Of a DNA stretch of 64,000 bases, positions 13,101 to 24,457 are shown one piece after another; the first letter of the stretch is position 1; the number at the start of each line of letters is the position of its first letter. Source of the DNA: Suillus spraguei (lineage: Eukaryota > Basidiomycota > Agaricomycetes > Boletales > Suillaceae). Made by a program: the position numbers and the translations under genes. The stretch lies in NCBI GenBank assembly GCA_016800925.1, contig JABCPU010000069.1, positions 124,001-188,000 on the forward strand. Direction: 5' to 3'. The notes under the pieces were generated by a model. It searched no databases. It had not been told where the DNA came from and saw nothing but the letters and a program-made list of their open reading frames with translations.

Positions 13101-16100
13101 TGAAAAGCACAATTCGCTTACAATAAAGGTACTGTAAAGGGTCTCTAGCTGCTCAAGCCCGCCGTCCTATGCGTGTTCAGGGTCCACTCATCAATTGTAC
13201 CGGTTACTTCTGGTAAAAGGCGGGTGTGATGAAGGAATTCCAGGACAAGGATTTGACACCGTCACAGCATCTGAATGGCACTGACAAGTAAGTCTTGTCT
13301 GTTCCCTCGAGTCCCTGAGGCCAGGTAGCGGTTAAGTAAAGGAGTTCGTGACTTAGGGTAAGGATTATTGTAGAACGTGTTGTTTGAATTGGCCACCCCT
13401 GCAAAGAACCGATATCGAAACGTTTGGTCAAACGAACGTGATAACGCCACCCCGGTGCCACGATGCCCGAGGTGTTTAGCATTTTTACTAGTGAAGTTTA
13501 GCAGGAAACCCCGCCACCGGCTAAGTAAACGCATACAGCTAACCGGAGTCACACCACCAACTAACAAACTGAACTTACGGATCGGTCTTCCAAAGGGGCC
13601 ATCCTCCATCAACCATATAAGACTAGGCAAGGACGTCATCTTCCAATGGACAGTGGGAAAAGAGAACATGCCAAAGTGTCGACTCCCACGCTGGTCGCAT
13701 CGTACTCGGGACTCGGATGTTCCGAGTCTTACCCGGCCACGACGACGAGTGAAGTCACGATCATACCAACTCCAAGGCTATCGCCTCATGAATTTAGGAG
13801 ATATTTCAAAGGTATAATTTAATTAGCGCGATGAACTGATGGCTTCAGTACTCTCCGGAGGTGTAAAGTCAAGTGGGCCACTCCGGTGCGTTTCACATAT
13901 TTTTCCATTACTTCAATCAATTAAAACGGCACTGACAACCGATAATACAAGTAGTACGCTGAACTTCTGCACAGTTCAAGCACTCGCATAGGACGTTGGG
14001 CATACAAAGATCAATAAGTATTTTATCTGAATGCGGTCATCCGCCGCGGTTTGGACAATAAGAAGGTCAACTGATTGCTATGTTTTTCGTATTCCCGGGC
14101 CAGTGTTCGAACGCTTCCCGCGGCATTGCTCTTGTCGTCTCCATGTCGAAGGTTCCGGTACAGCTGAGAATCGTTGCCGTGCCACGACCCGAGCAAGTGC
14201 TTGCACCTAACTTCAGGTTCTTAGGTACCCTTGACGTTTTCAAATTGTACACTGAAAAATTCGGCCGGGTTATCTCATTAATAATGAAGACGGATCAGAA
14301 GACAGCAAAGGTTCTGCTCGAGAACACGACGGCGAGCCGGCTAGCACAGATGCGACCTTGCCGTGATCTGTTGTATATTCGGGAGTGTATGTGCTTCTGA
14401 GCTTCGCCTCATGTGCCACATCTTGGTGTCCAAAGCATTTTTACGGCAAGTCAAACAGTTCGGTTGCACAATGTAGCGACCAGTCCCCTGTTACTCGTTT
14501 CAAAACCAGAAATTACGCTACTTCAAGGTATGAGCTCTATGCAAGACCCCGAGGAGTCCATCTCTGTTAGTTTCCGACAGTTATTCTTTTCTTTTACTGA
14601 TGCCACGTCCGTTGCCTCCCAATACTGCACCTGCTCACCCCTCGACAAATCTCATTTCCCTTCGTGTAGTCCAAGTTCTAATTTATCCCAGTGCCCACTG
14701 TTCACAATCGCTCGAATCACAAACACGCCGTCGGCCTGTTGCCTTCAATCCAACCGCCTGTTTCAACGGCTGCTTTAATACCACGTCTCCGTCTGTCCTG
14801 ATTGTCGACAACTTGGTCGGTACTACCTCAGCAAACTCGCTACTATTTATTTGACTTGTCGATCAGCGTTCAGTACAGATACAATTCAGTACATAATTAA
14901 TTATTCAAAGTATATTTTCGGGTACCGCTACTACTAGAGGAATCGGACGCTGGTGTATGTCCACCCGTCTGCCCCTCGGACATGTATAGGATGGTGTGGT
15001 TGTGATCAGCAGACTCTCAACATATGAAACAGGTCTTCTGGCCGACCTCTGGCGAAATTAGTTCAAGTATTTGGGACTAGGATGGGTCTTTCGAAACATG
15101 TGACCAATGTGCCAGAAGGTGTTTGCAAGGGTGCTTCGAATGCACCGTACTAGAAGTCGGAGTCATGTACACGCAGTTTGAACGTGATTGCTTGTACCTC
15201 GAAATGATGCAATTCCTGGGAAGCGAGAAATTTGCGGATGAGTAAAAGGGGACAGCAGACTCCAACAATAATCTGCCAGGTAAACTTTGATGAGTTTGGT
15301 TAGTGAACACTGAACACCATTGGAACACCATGCTTCTGAGCGGGATAACTCCGCCCCAATCATGCTGATAGTTAGCTGGAAGCCTGACCAGTGACAGTGC
15401 ATTGACACATAATGGACTCAAATGCAATTCATGTTCTTATGGAGTAACGCTCCTCCTGGGTAAAAAAAAGGCCATACAGCGGGGAATCACAACACAATTA
15501 TCAGGCGTTTGCAGAATCCCGGAGCTCCTTTTCACCCCAGGGATCCAATATTTGCAATACAGAGTCAATTGTAAGCACACTAGAGTTCCCAAAATCTAAA
15601 TGAATACTGTCCGAAATTCCGAAACACAAGCTTTCAGTACCACTGCTTTCGGCATAACGGTTGAGGGATGGCAGTCTTGACTACCACATCAATTCGTCAA
15701 CAAGACTTCACCGCCCCTGCGCATCACTCGGATTCACTCCGCGGATGGCGAAGGGTTACACGTACACGACAGGGTGCTCAGTCTCGTGATATTTACTGCT
15801 GATGTGGACATTCCGCCTTCCGATCTAGGTAAGAAAGCGTGTACACCCTTGTTTTCAGATTGTGCAGATCCGAAGGGCAGGCATGTCCTGGCCCAGTTTT
15901 CCGGGTCAAAGCACTTACCTCGCTCTGCTAAATACTAGCAGTAATAGCTGACTGTCATACAACCCAAATCAATCCGGATCTCACCGTCATCGTCACTTTG
16001 CACACGCCTGTTGTTAATTGCTGCGGTGTTGCTATTAGCGTCGGTAAGGCTCTTTCGAATTCCCCATGCCTGAATTGTTGAAGGTAAATATAGTGGGGCT

Positions 16101-16337
16101 CTGTTGGAAGGATCGCAGGTGGCTTGATGCAGTACTTGGAAAGTATGGCGTAGCTGTGACATGGCACTGACGGGGAAGGAAGAGGCCATAGAGAATGTGG
16201 TTTGAGAGATGAAAGTAGATTCGTCGCATCCCGAGCGATGGTCGCGGTAAGTTGCGTCTAGGGTTGCAGCGGGGTAGTCTATGATACGGGTATCTCTAAC
16301 ACTATGCTATATAAGTTAATAAATGGTATGAACTATT
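10196..16337. other. 6.1-kb region without recognisable genes
   Basis: Both strands were read; the open frames (for example plus 13377-13817, minus 13262-13669 and plus 14413-14778) overlap one another on opposite strands and show no motifs, so none is called. Structure seen: a 13-base inverted match between 10907-10919 and 11020-11032, and a hairpin-like pair at 11524-11538 and about 11581-11597 (ATTGGCTGACTACG versus its near-complement) with a loop of about 40 bases. Left end: upstream region of the TEA factor. Right end: 3' side of the thioesterase gene. It could hold long regulatory sequence, non-coding transcripts or decayed repeats. Confidence 0.4.
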
Positions 16338-17349
16338 CTATGATTTGGACACGGGAGGCGGCATGCCTTCGCTGAGGAGCACGGGAGTTGATTTAGCAGG
16401 TTCGGGGTCGCCCATCATTTGTTGGACGGCTTTGTTCTTGAGCAGGTGAGCATATTTAGGTTGAACAAAAGTTGCGCTGTATAATGCAGGATGAGTAAAG
16501 TAAGTTAAGTTCGAAAATCAGAGACTGACTGCGCTTCAACAAGTACGTTTCCTTTAAGGTCCGCTACTTTGCCAGTGACCTTGGATTTGCGACCTGCCTT
16601 GTCGACTAAACTGATTCGGACAACAATGAACTAGTATGCTGTCAAGCACATAAGGATGTGAAAGAAGAAGTACTTGCCTGATCTGCAAAGGTCGGGGCGC
16701 GATAATTTATGGACAAGTTGGCAGTGACGCCAATCTTTTCTGGCAAATTGGAAATCGCCTTTTACGATACGTTAAGATGCGATCAGTGCTCGGCATAGCA
16801 ACTCACAGTTCGTGCCAGACTCTCGTCCAAAATAGTAGCCAGTAGCCCACCGTGAATAATGCCATCATGGCCACACACACCCCGACCTACATGCACGATG
16901 ACGATAGCCTCACTTTCGTCCTTCCTAGCGCGTACGAGGGGTGGAAGTGCCAGTTTTCCGGGGCCACGAAGCGCGCCTGCAGTGAGGCTGTTTACGCGGA
17001 GCTGTTCTGGGTAATTAACGTAAGGGCGGGTCTCGTACCACTCGTGTGCATCGGGCTGAATACGGAGGGACGTGAGGAGTGGGAGGGTCTGCAGGGTTTG
17101 TTCAAGAGCTGCGGTGTATACGATTGATTGTGGGGAATCGGGGTCGGGGGGTGCTGGGGCTGGCCGGGGGGAGATGAAGGTAATGTAAGGATGCGGGTAG
17201 ACGGCGCCAAGGGCGTAGCCGGTGACGGCGACGGAACCGCCGAGGGCTAGTGTTCGGAGGTAACGGTATGGTGAACGGGCAGCAGGTGGGGGTCCGGTCG
17301 AGAAACCTCGTGCATTTGTGAGGATGCGTCTCAAAATATTAGAAGACAT
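16338..17349 (-). CDS. Mitochondrial hotdog-fold (PaaI-like) thioesterase superfamily protein
   Basis: Exon 1 (17349-16807) starts with an Arg/Ser-rich mitochondrial-type leader (MSSNILRRILTNARGFSTG) and a hydrophobic segment (LALGGSVAVTGYALGAVY). It then reads through to GHDGIIHGGLLATILDESLA, the HGG...DE motif of hotdog acyl-CoA thioesterases. An intron with donor GTGAGT joins to AISNLPEKIGVTANLSINYR. Further exons give FIVVRISLVDKAGRKSKVTG and a C-terminal exon ending GMPPPVSKS at the stop 16338-16340. Family members of this length in fungi are mitochondrial proteins of uncertain substrate. The motif Asp/Glu and the Gly pair are all present, so it is likely active. It is divergently transcribed from rpl8, whose start is about 150 bases away. 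Confidence 0.85.
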
Positions 17350-17499
17350 TATGCGGTCCCGTTACTGACGACTGCTAGAGTCAGGTCAGTGCCGGGCGGT
17401 GCCGGAGCGGAGTGTAAACGTTCAAATACCCAACTTTGACATAGATATCTGCCCATCGACGACTCCAACCTCAAGACCTAGTCCTCAAGACCGTCAAAA

Positions 17500-18806
17500 A
17501 TGGTGAGTTACCAGCAAGCATCGTTCTCTGTGTGCATCGGAGCACCCTAGCACCATTTAATCCATGCTTTCGATCTCCTCAACGCAATGGATGGTAAGTC
17601 CTTGATCCAGATAACATCAAGGGATATCATACTCATTCATATAGAATTGGTTCAGCGCAAATCTTGATCCTTGTTATCAAGTCAAGTGGAGTCGTTGCGT
17701 ACGATGATGATACTTTATATTGCTGGGCTTGTTGGATGCACAGTCATCCGCGAGCGCTAGAGCTCCGAGACATGCAGCTTACGTCGCTGATGCCTTTGTG
17801 CTATGCTTCGCATGCTAATTCATTCTCGTCTCGATGACCAGCCCCCCAAAGCCAAGGCCGGTTCCCGCAAGAAGCCCGCACCCGCACCAGGTGCTGCTGG
17901 CAAAGCCGCAAAAATCACAAAAAACCCTCTCTTCGAGGCCAAGCCCAAGAACTTTGGCATTGGTTCGCGTTATCTCTGTTTGCTGAAGTCATCAACTGAT
18001 AGATTTTATTAGGTCAACACATCCGTCCTAAGACCGATCTCACTCGCTTCGTCAAGTGGCCCGAGTACATCCGCCTTCAACGCCAGAAGGTCATTCTTTC
18101 TCAGCGTCTGAAGGTTCCTCCCGCTATTGCTCAGTTCTCCCACACTCTGGACAAGAACACTGCTACACAGCTTTTCAAGCTTCTCAACAAGTATCGCCCT
18201 GAGAGCAAGGTCGAGAAGAAAGAGCGTCTCGAGGCTCTAGCAAAAGCTACTACTGAGGGAAAGGAGGCTGCTAAGGTTTGTATTTGACACATCGTAAATG
18301 CATATCAATCATCTAAATAATATATAGGACAAGAAGCCTCTTTTTGTGAAGTATGGTTTAAACCATTGTGTCGCCCTCATCGAGGCAAAGAAGGCATCCC
18401 TTGTTATCATTGCCCACGACGTCGACCCCATTGAGTTGGTCGTCTTCCTTCCCGCTCTTTGCCGTAAGATGGGTGTCCCCTATGTCATCGTCAAGGGCAA
18501 AGCCCGTCTCGGTACCGTTGTCCACAAGAAGACTGCTGCCATCCTTACTCTTCAAGACGTCAACAGTGAGGATCAGCGTGAACTTGCAACCCTCGTCAGT
18601 GCCGCCAAGGCCAACTTGTGAGTTTTCCATTTTTATGTCGTACATAGGCTTTCATGCTAATGGGAATTTATAGCACGGACAAGTACGAAGAGCAACGCCG
18701 TCACTGGGGTGGTGGTCTCCGTGGAAACAAGTCCACTCAAATGATGCGTAAGCGCGCAAAAGCTGCTGGTCTGGACTCCAAGGCTGCTGCTCTTGGCAAG
18801 CTATAA
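17500..18806 (+). CDS. RPL8: 60S ribosomal protein eL8 (L7a/L8)
   Basis: Five exons: 17500-17502 (only the initiator Met), 17842-17962, 18013-18275, 18328-18617 and 18674-18806. Exon 2 starts [12 protein letters not shown], the basic N-terminus of eL8. Exon 3 has [20 protein letters not shown]. Exon 4 has the L7Ae RNA-binding core ([20 protein letters not shown], then [20 protein letters not shown]). The last exon ends in a basic tail and AALGKL. Length (about 268 residues) is usual. eL8 binds 25S rRNA near the polypeptide exit side. Intron 1 (17503-17841) is about 340 bases, far longer than the roughly 50-base introns that follow, which is common for first introns of ribosomal-protein genes and may hold regulatory or small-RNA sequence. 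The identification is certain. Confidence 0.97.
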
Positions 18807-19289
18807 GCTTTGTGCTAGTTTGTGATCATACCATGCATGGGTTTTGGTCCTTGTCGTTGATTGTCGTCACTTTACTTGTCATGTCTTATATGAGTATGGT
18901 ATGCATCGTACGCATGGGTCATCCCAAGTTACTACTGTGCGGAGGCCAGGGCAGATCATATACTCCGATGCGTGCTGCGCCATCACCAATAACATGACTG
19001 CTGCATGCATATATCTGAGTCGTTTGAGAGTATGGAAATCTCCAAATCCAATATGGGAATCCAGAGGGTGCGATCCTCAGGAGGTCCGAGTGCTCGAAGT
19101 TGAGCAATGGCTGTAACTACATTCAAAGAGCTGCCAGTATGGGTGGGTTATGCACGTGGACAGGGAATGTGTGTGACAAGTACGTAGTCTAGACAAACTG
19201 ATAAGTATAAAGGAAATTTTAGTTTCTTGATCCTCATCGGTTCTGCTGAAAGCATAATGAACATGGCCTACAATCATGCAACAGCCCTG
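18807..19289. other. 3'-3' intergenic region between RPL8 and SEC62
   Basis: Convergent 3' flanks of RPL8 (+) and SEC62 (-). No gene or clear repeat seen; this presumably holds both 3' untranslated regions. Confidence 0.6.
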
Positions 19290-20243
19290 TTATGAATCCA
19301 CATCTGGAACCTCCTCGACTCGCGCTGAGCGACTCTCTGGATGCGATTGCTCAGGGGACCCGTCACCAACTTCCTCAATAAAAGCTCCACCATTATTAGC
19401 AAGTTGCTCCTCAGGACTCGCGCCAGCGGGAGCTTTTGCCTTTTTCTTCTTGCCAGCTTTCTTCTTTGGAACATCCCACTCCCACAACGGAACAAACGAT
19501 TCGATCTACACCAAAAGCCTAAGAATTAAAAATATAAAACACAAATATCAAGACTCACAACACCGACGTCTGCGAATAATTGAGGGAAAATCCAAATTCC
19601 GGGGCTTGCTATGACTACGGTGATTATGTAGATTATCAACCGTATGATTGCGAGTCCAAAGAATGCGCCGAGCAAACCCAGCATGGCAATGCTCAGGTAC
19701 CACACACCCAAACGCATCACTGGGGGCCACAACGGGAACATCACGGCAGCAAGCATAAGCGCGACCATCAAAAGTCCGCCAGCATACGTAGTCCATTGAG
19801 AACCCTCGTAGAGCCACACAAAGTACGCGTCCTGGGCAAATTGTTGTTGCGGAACGACGGTGACGTGGCGCGGGGATGTAGATGAGCCAGTGGGTGTGCC
19901 ACGGTCTACACGAAGGTAGAAAGCATATTGTATGGATGATTGGAGGATGGCCTCAGCTTCGGCTTCCGTGGTAACTTTGGGTACGTTTTTTACTTTTGCG
20001 TAGGCGGGCGAGAGGAGGGCTTTGACTGCGGATTTGCCTGATAGTAGTGGTGATGACGGTCATGGTCAGAGCAGCAGCAAAAAAAAGACTCCAAAGTGAT
20101 GAGGTACCTTTGAAGTAATCGACGCGTTTCCCATTCAACGCACCGACACGTATTTTCATGCCAGATTTACTGCTACGAAGGAATTGGACGATATTGCGAG
20201 TTTCTGGAGGCGCTTTGGCCTGTGTGTCATCCTTCGAAGCCAT
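19290..20243 (-). CDS. SEC62: ER protein-translocation subunit Sec62
   Basis: Exons at 20243-20108, 20037-19559 and 19505-19290, all with GT-AG introns and in-frame joins. The N-terminal cytosolic part has VQFLRSSKSGMKIRVGALNG and the Sec62 signature RVDYFKGK. The middle has DAYFVWLYEGSQWTTYAGGL, then two strong TM helices (LLMVALMLAAVMFPLW and AMLGLLGAFFGLAIIRLIIY). The C-terminal tail is Lys-rich (PKKKAGKKKKAKA) and then acidic. This order is that of Sec62, which with Sec63 assists post-translational import through the Sec61 channel. Length, about 277 residues, is in the fungal range. The start ATG is the only one in frame before the conserved region. It faces RPL8 tail-to-tail. Confidence 0.94.
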
Positions 20244-21209
20244 TTGCGACGGATGGATGACAGCTAAGAATTCAGTCTGGTGGTGACTGTGATGTCTGGG
20301 ATCGAGAGGCGGTATGCAAATAAATGAGTGAGTCTAACAAAGGACGGTCTGCGTGCTTATGTCAGCAACAAATGAAGTTGACGAACCCTCACTCAGCATC
20401 AACTCTTAAAGACCTGCGACATAAAAGTTCTTTTGGACTTGTCCCTGCATTTGGTTTCTAACTCGACGAATTGAAAGATAGAACCTGAAGATGTGCGCAT
20501 TGATATCCCTACAGCAGTTCAATCTCCTAGCATTACTCCATTATGGTCCATTAATTTAGGTAATATAACACTAGTTACTACGACGCGGTGTGTTATGGTC
20601 GTCTCAGAGTTGCATTAACCCAACTTTACCATAGGCATCGTCACCCGTGGGAGCTCCTTGGCCCACGAAGTCGTGTAACTGCGCTCTCATGAAGACTTGG
20701 ACTTGGAAGCTCAGCCTTCATCATTCTGTCTGTGACATCCATATAGCAATGGTGTGGACCACTACTCGCAAAGCTAGAGGACTGGATTCAACAGGTATAT
20801 ACTTTAATCGACAGCCACGTTGCTCATCTTTCACCAGAAGGGAGTCCCCCACTTCGTACAATACTAATTTCGATAAGGTTTGATGGTTGCTGCGTTGCAT
20901 CCAAGAATACCATCGAATTGCAAGTCACCAAGTCATTCAGTAGTGTCAGATAACAGAAATTGATTGTATGTAGCTTCACCACTGGCATGCGAATTTCATT
21001 AACAGCGGCACCAACCGTCATGATGTCTCATGATGCTTGCCGTTTGTGATCTTTCCAGCAGTGTCATACTATACTCTCATTGAACAACCCCTCCAGATAT
21101 CCCCAGTCATTACAAAATCGAAACAGAAATGTATCCTCCTCTTGTGGCACAGGAAAGAGGTGTTATTCATAGGGTAAATCCTCAGATAATTGTCTTATAG
21201 ATGCTTATC
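20244..21209. other. Intergenic region upstream of SEC62
   Basis: No gene recognised. The left end should hold the SEC62 promoter. The right end (about 21060-21209) continues downstream of the truncated 7TM copy and shows no clear coding signal. Confidence 0.45.
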
Positions 21210-21768
21210 CCTCATAAAATCAAAATCTTTACTGGTGGCGGGGTGTCACAGCCTGGTCAAACCGAGAATGGGCGTCCGTCCGTATCGATTGGTATCGCTC
21301 TTTCGCAGCGACGAGAACACATACTTGTCACAGAGTTGGCAAATCTAATCAAAATGTAAACGATTGGGATCAAAATTGCCTGCAAAGTGACTTTCATCTC
21401 AGGAGGGACGCTCGAGAGAGAGAGCACAAGGTGATGATGATCAATATCCTCCTGCTTCTTCCCCAGACGGCGTACGTTCTCAATATAAACAGACCTAGTA
21501 TAGATAGTGTTTAATCATGAAAATAAGCAGAATGAAGGTTAAAACCCAAATTCCGCAGCTGACAGCGTGATTCCTTCAAGCCCTGTAAATAAATAAGATA
21601 TCTGTTGATCTTAGACTCTTGTAACGCATCTGTGATGTCATCATCGTGATTTGGATGACTTGCGTTTAGATTCAAAAGAATATGCCCTACCACGAAGTCG
21701 GCTGGAGTATAGAGAGTCATGGGAGGAAGAATATGAAACGGTGTACCACTCGTCTTGCTATGTGCCAT
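21210..21768 (-). pseudogene. Truncated inverted copy of the DUF6533-like 7TM gene
   Basis: Read on the minus strand, this segment matches the gene at 2.06-3.06 kb: first exon MTLYTPADFVVGHILLNLN (versus MTLYTPADFVIGRTLLNLN), then directly the block that precedes the fourth TM exon (TTACAAGAGTCTAAGAT, versus 2680-2696), the VYIENV/RTYAVWGR exon and the ILIPIVYILIRFANS exon. The roughly 500 bases holding the mini-exon, the YDYIITFDDE signature and GKVKILYLLCRYLPF in the other copy are missing, so this copy cannot encode a normal protein. Homology extends upstream to about 22075. It is a decayed paralog arising from an inverted segmental duplication, or an inverted insertion of the gene. Confidence 0.7.
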
Positions 21769-22732
21769 CTATAAGAAGCTGGTAATTCAGGCAGAGATTC
21801 GACGACAGTGCCGGAGAGTCAGCTCGAGTGTGTGCAAGTGACGAACGCTGAGGTGGAAGCGCTATTTGCATTGGCAGTCACATGCTACAAGGACAGTTGC
21901 ACTGCGGCTGGCTCATCGTCCCTGCGTGTATTGGATGCAAATAGTGGAACGGGGGACACTGGCCAGGGCCCCAGTACTAAGTTCAATGCTGCAGCCAACG
22001 GCATGACATGACACACAAGCAGATCAAGGCAACACATCTCCCATGAAACCAACAGATGCACGCGCTGGCTGGCCTGTGCTCACGTGCATGTGGAGGGATC
22101 TTGCCATGCCAGGCTGATTGGAAATATCGACTCATTGTTCGAGTTTTAATTAGTTCAAGCGCCGAGTCTTAGTCCGTGCGCATACTCGTCACGTCTAATG
22201 GTGATGTATGCTCGTGACCCTCCTAAACGCTGGTGGTGCAGACTTCATATTTTAGTCCAGGCCCTATTATCATTTTGGTGCAAGAATTTGTTGCAGTTGT
22301 AGGGATGCAGTGATGCATTTGAGATGGTGTCAGTGATGCATCAAATCGAAATTCTGAACACCGGCAATCCACAGTCGTACAGCTCGTGCTCGAGGTCATC
22401 TCTGAAATGGTCGGTCTGGGACAAAGTACCCCATCAGCGAACTACTACTCTGTGTAGTGTCTGCACAAAGCTTGTCATGATATCATCAAGCTTTAAAAAT
22501 CAGACACCTCGTTGGAATCTGGGTCGAGCGGCTCAAAGTCGCACAAAGTTAAAATATAGAAACTCACAGCGTAGCATTTGAAGAAATCCGAAGCACAAGC
22601 TGATTGCCTGCGTATCGGAGCAAGGTTAGAAGTTCGCAGCGCGAAACCTAGTGGGTAGTATTGTAATGTCTGCTAAGATCTGACAACTTCCACAAACATG
22701 TTCCTAATGGGAACATAGCACAAGTACTTTCA
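21769..22732. other. Intergenic region with duplicated promoter-like sequence
   Basis: About 21940-22075 is the inverted counterpart of 1880-2040 (the upstream region of the 7TM gene). The remainder (22080-22732) shows no recognisable gene; the plus frame 22324-22581 has no family features. Confidence 0.5.
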
Positions 22733-24323
22733 TCAACCCACCTTCTTTGCTTTCCCGACCCTCCGTAATGCCTCCTGCGCCTCAACAACGCCCTCTCTGA
22801 TGCCCACCTTGCTACATTGCTCGGCACTCTTCTCGAACAGCTTTTCTGCGCCATCCAAGTCGGATGTCATCTGCAAGGATTACATATAAACATTTATGAT
22901 GACTCAATAAGAACTTACCTCTCTTAAGCTCCCTAAATTGAAGAACACCACGCCGAGCGCCTGCTCACATACCTCCCTTCCATCATCAGCGGGCTGCCCC
23001 CATCCGAACCATTGTGAGCTTCTTGGTTGCGCTTGCGCTCGCTCAATAATTCCCAATGCTTGACGCGCCCACGCCTCAGCTTGCGCGCGTATTTCCGGGG
23101 TGGGAGGACGACGCATTATCAATTCAGAAAGATTATTCATGAGTTGAGCGGCTTGTTGGTAGTTTGTGCATGAGAGAAAGTGGAACTAGCCGCAATGTTA
23201 TTGCTCACCTCGACATCGGTGTTCGATGGATACGTTATTTTCTTTGGGTGACAAGAGTAAGGAGATCGCCTGAAGGTAGAGTGGCATCGCATACCTGTGG
23301 GTAGAAGCGTTAACTTTGAATAAAAGGCCGATGTCAACATGGAAAGAGATATACATTCCTGACTGAACGAGGCTACTCACTCAATCACACCTTTCTTTGC
23401 ATAAATGGCACCAAGAGCCTCAAGTGGAGCACCAAGATCTGTCTTTGACATCCATGAGGGAAGTTCGAGGTCTTCGAGTGCACTAGACCCTGAGTCGGAT
23501 TTGGCGTTTGTCATCCCAAGTCCAGACAGTTTCAAAACCTCTTCTACAGCCCATATGAGGCATTTCTCCTCCTCATCTGGGTCCCGCTCACTTGCCATTT
23601 GGGCCAATTTATACGCAATAGCCACGCGTCGAAGGCGTTCCTCGTTGCTCAAGGTGTAGTTTGACCAATCAGGCGCTCCTTCTTCTACAGCACTCGACTT
23701 CTTCTCGGCATCTGGCAAAGGAGGATGTTGTTCCCTCGGACCAGCACCTAGCTCCCAAGTAAGCCGCAAGGCATCTCTGGCGTGACGGTCTGAGGCGACT
23801 TCGGAAAGAAGAGAGGCTATGCCTGATAGCTTTAGATACGGATCTGGCGCGAATGTTTGATAAGGGAGGGACACTGCTGTTTGGAATGCGCTAAAATCGA
23901 AAGTGAGAACTCCATGAATACAAGGAAAGGAAGGAATGCAGACATGAGAACGTATTTCTCGCTCAAAGATAAATCTCCTTGGTTTTTCGCTTTTATTCCT
24001 GCACGGAGGTATCCGCGGACCTGCTCTGGCCAGAGGGTAAAGGATGTATAGAACTCGTATCTTTAAAGAGCAACTTGAAAATTATTACGGTTGAACGAAA
24101 AGTTGGAGGGTAAGACTCACAGTCCAAGACCAGTCGCTCCAATCCCAAGCGCCAATAACGCTGCGAAGAGTTTGGACACATGTACCCCGCCGGTTGGACT
24201 TTGTGGCGCAGTTGAAGAGAAACTCCTACATGCCGCTGGACGGGTGACAACAAGTTGGCGCCAGGCTGGTCGAGAGTTGAGACGTCGAACTAGTCTACAT
24301 TGGCCATCCCTAATTGCAGACAT
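22733..24323 (-). CDS. Mitochondrial TPR-repeat protein (Mgr3-like)
   Basis: Exon 1 begins MSAIRDGQCRLVRRLNSRPA, a basic mitochondrial-type leader ending in ACRSFSSTAP, and then a hydrophobic segment (LFAALLALGIGATGLGL) that is a likely inner-membrane anchor. Exon 2 gives YEFYTSFTLWPEQVRGYLRA and GIKAKNQGDLSLSEKY, a first TPR-like helix pair. The large exon 23874-23377 contains FQTAVSLPYQTFAPDPYLKL, SNEERLRRVAIAYKLAQMAS and LEALGAIYAKKGVIE. Later exons add AMPLYLQAISLLL, LMNNLSELIMRRP and a last TPR (DLDGAEKLFEKSAEQCSKVG) to the stop at 22733-22735. The leader-TM-TPR architecture matches fungal Mgr3, an adaptor of the i-AAA protease, but other mitochondrial TPR proteins are possible. The ATG at 24323 is the first in frame. 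Confidence 0.72.
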
Positions 24324-24457
24324 CGTAGTTGACAAGGTAGTGAAGAAGTCACAACAGCAGGTGCTAAGTATGTGTTTGGTAATGAGTTATTCACATGGTG
24401 AAGGTAGCCAAGATTATTGTATGATGTACAGCTCAAATCTAAGCCTCCGTTTCTATA

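Noticed and set aside
13262..13817. Two long overlapping frames on opposite strands
   Set aside because: Both are open over the same DNA, neither has motifs or a neighbouring exon, so they look like chance.
14413..14854. Ser/Thr/Cys/Pro-rich frames in the gene-poor region
   Set aside because: Two overlapping frames with composition expected of C/T-rich DNA; no homology recognised.
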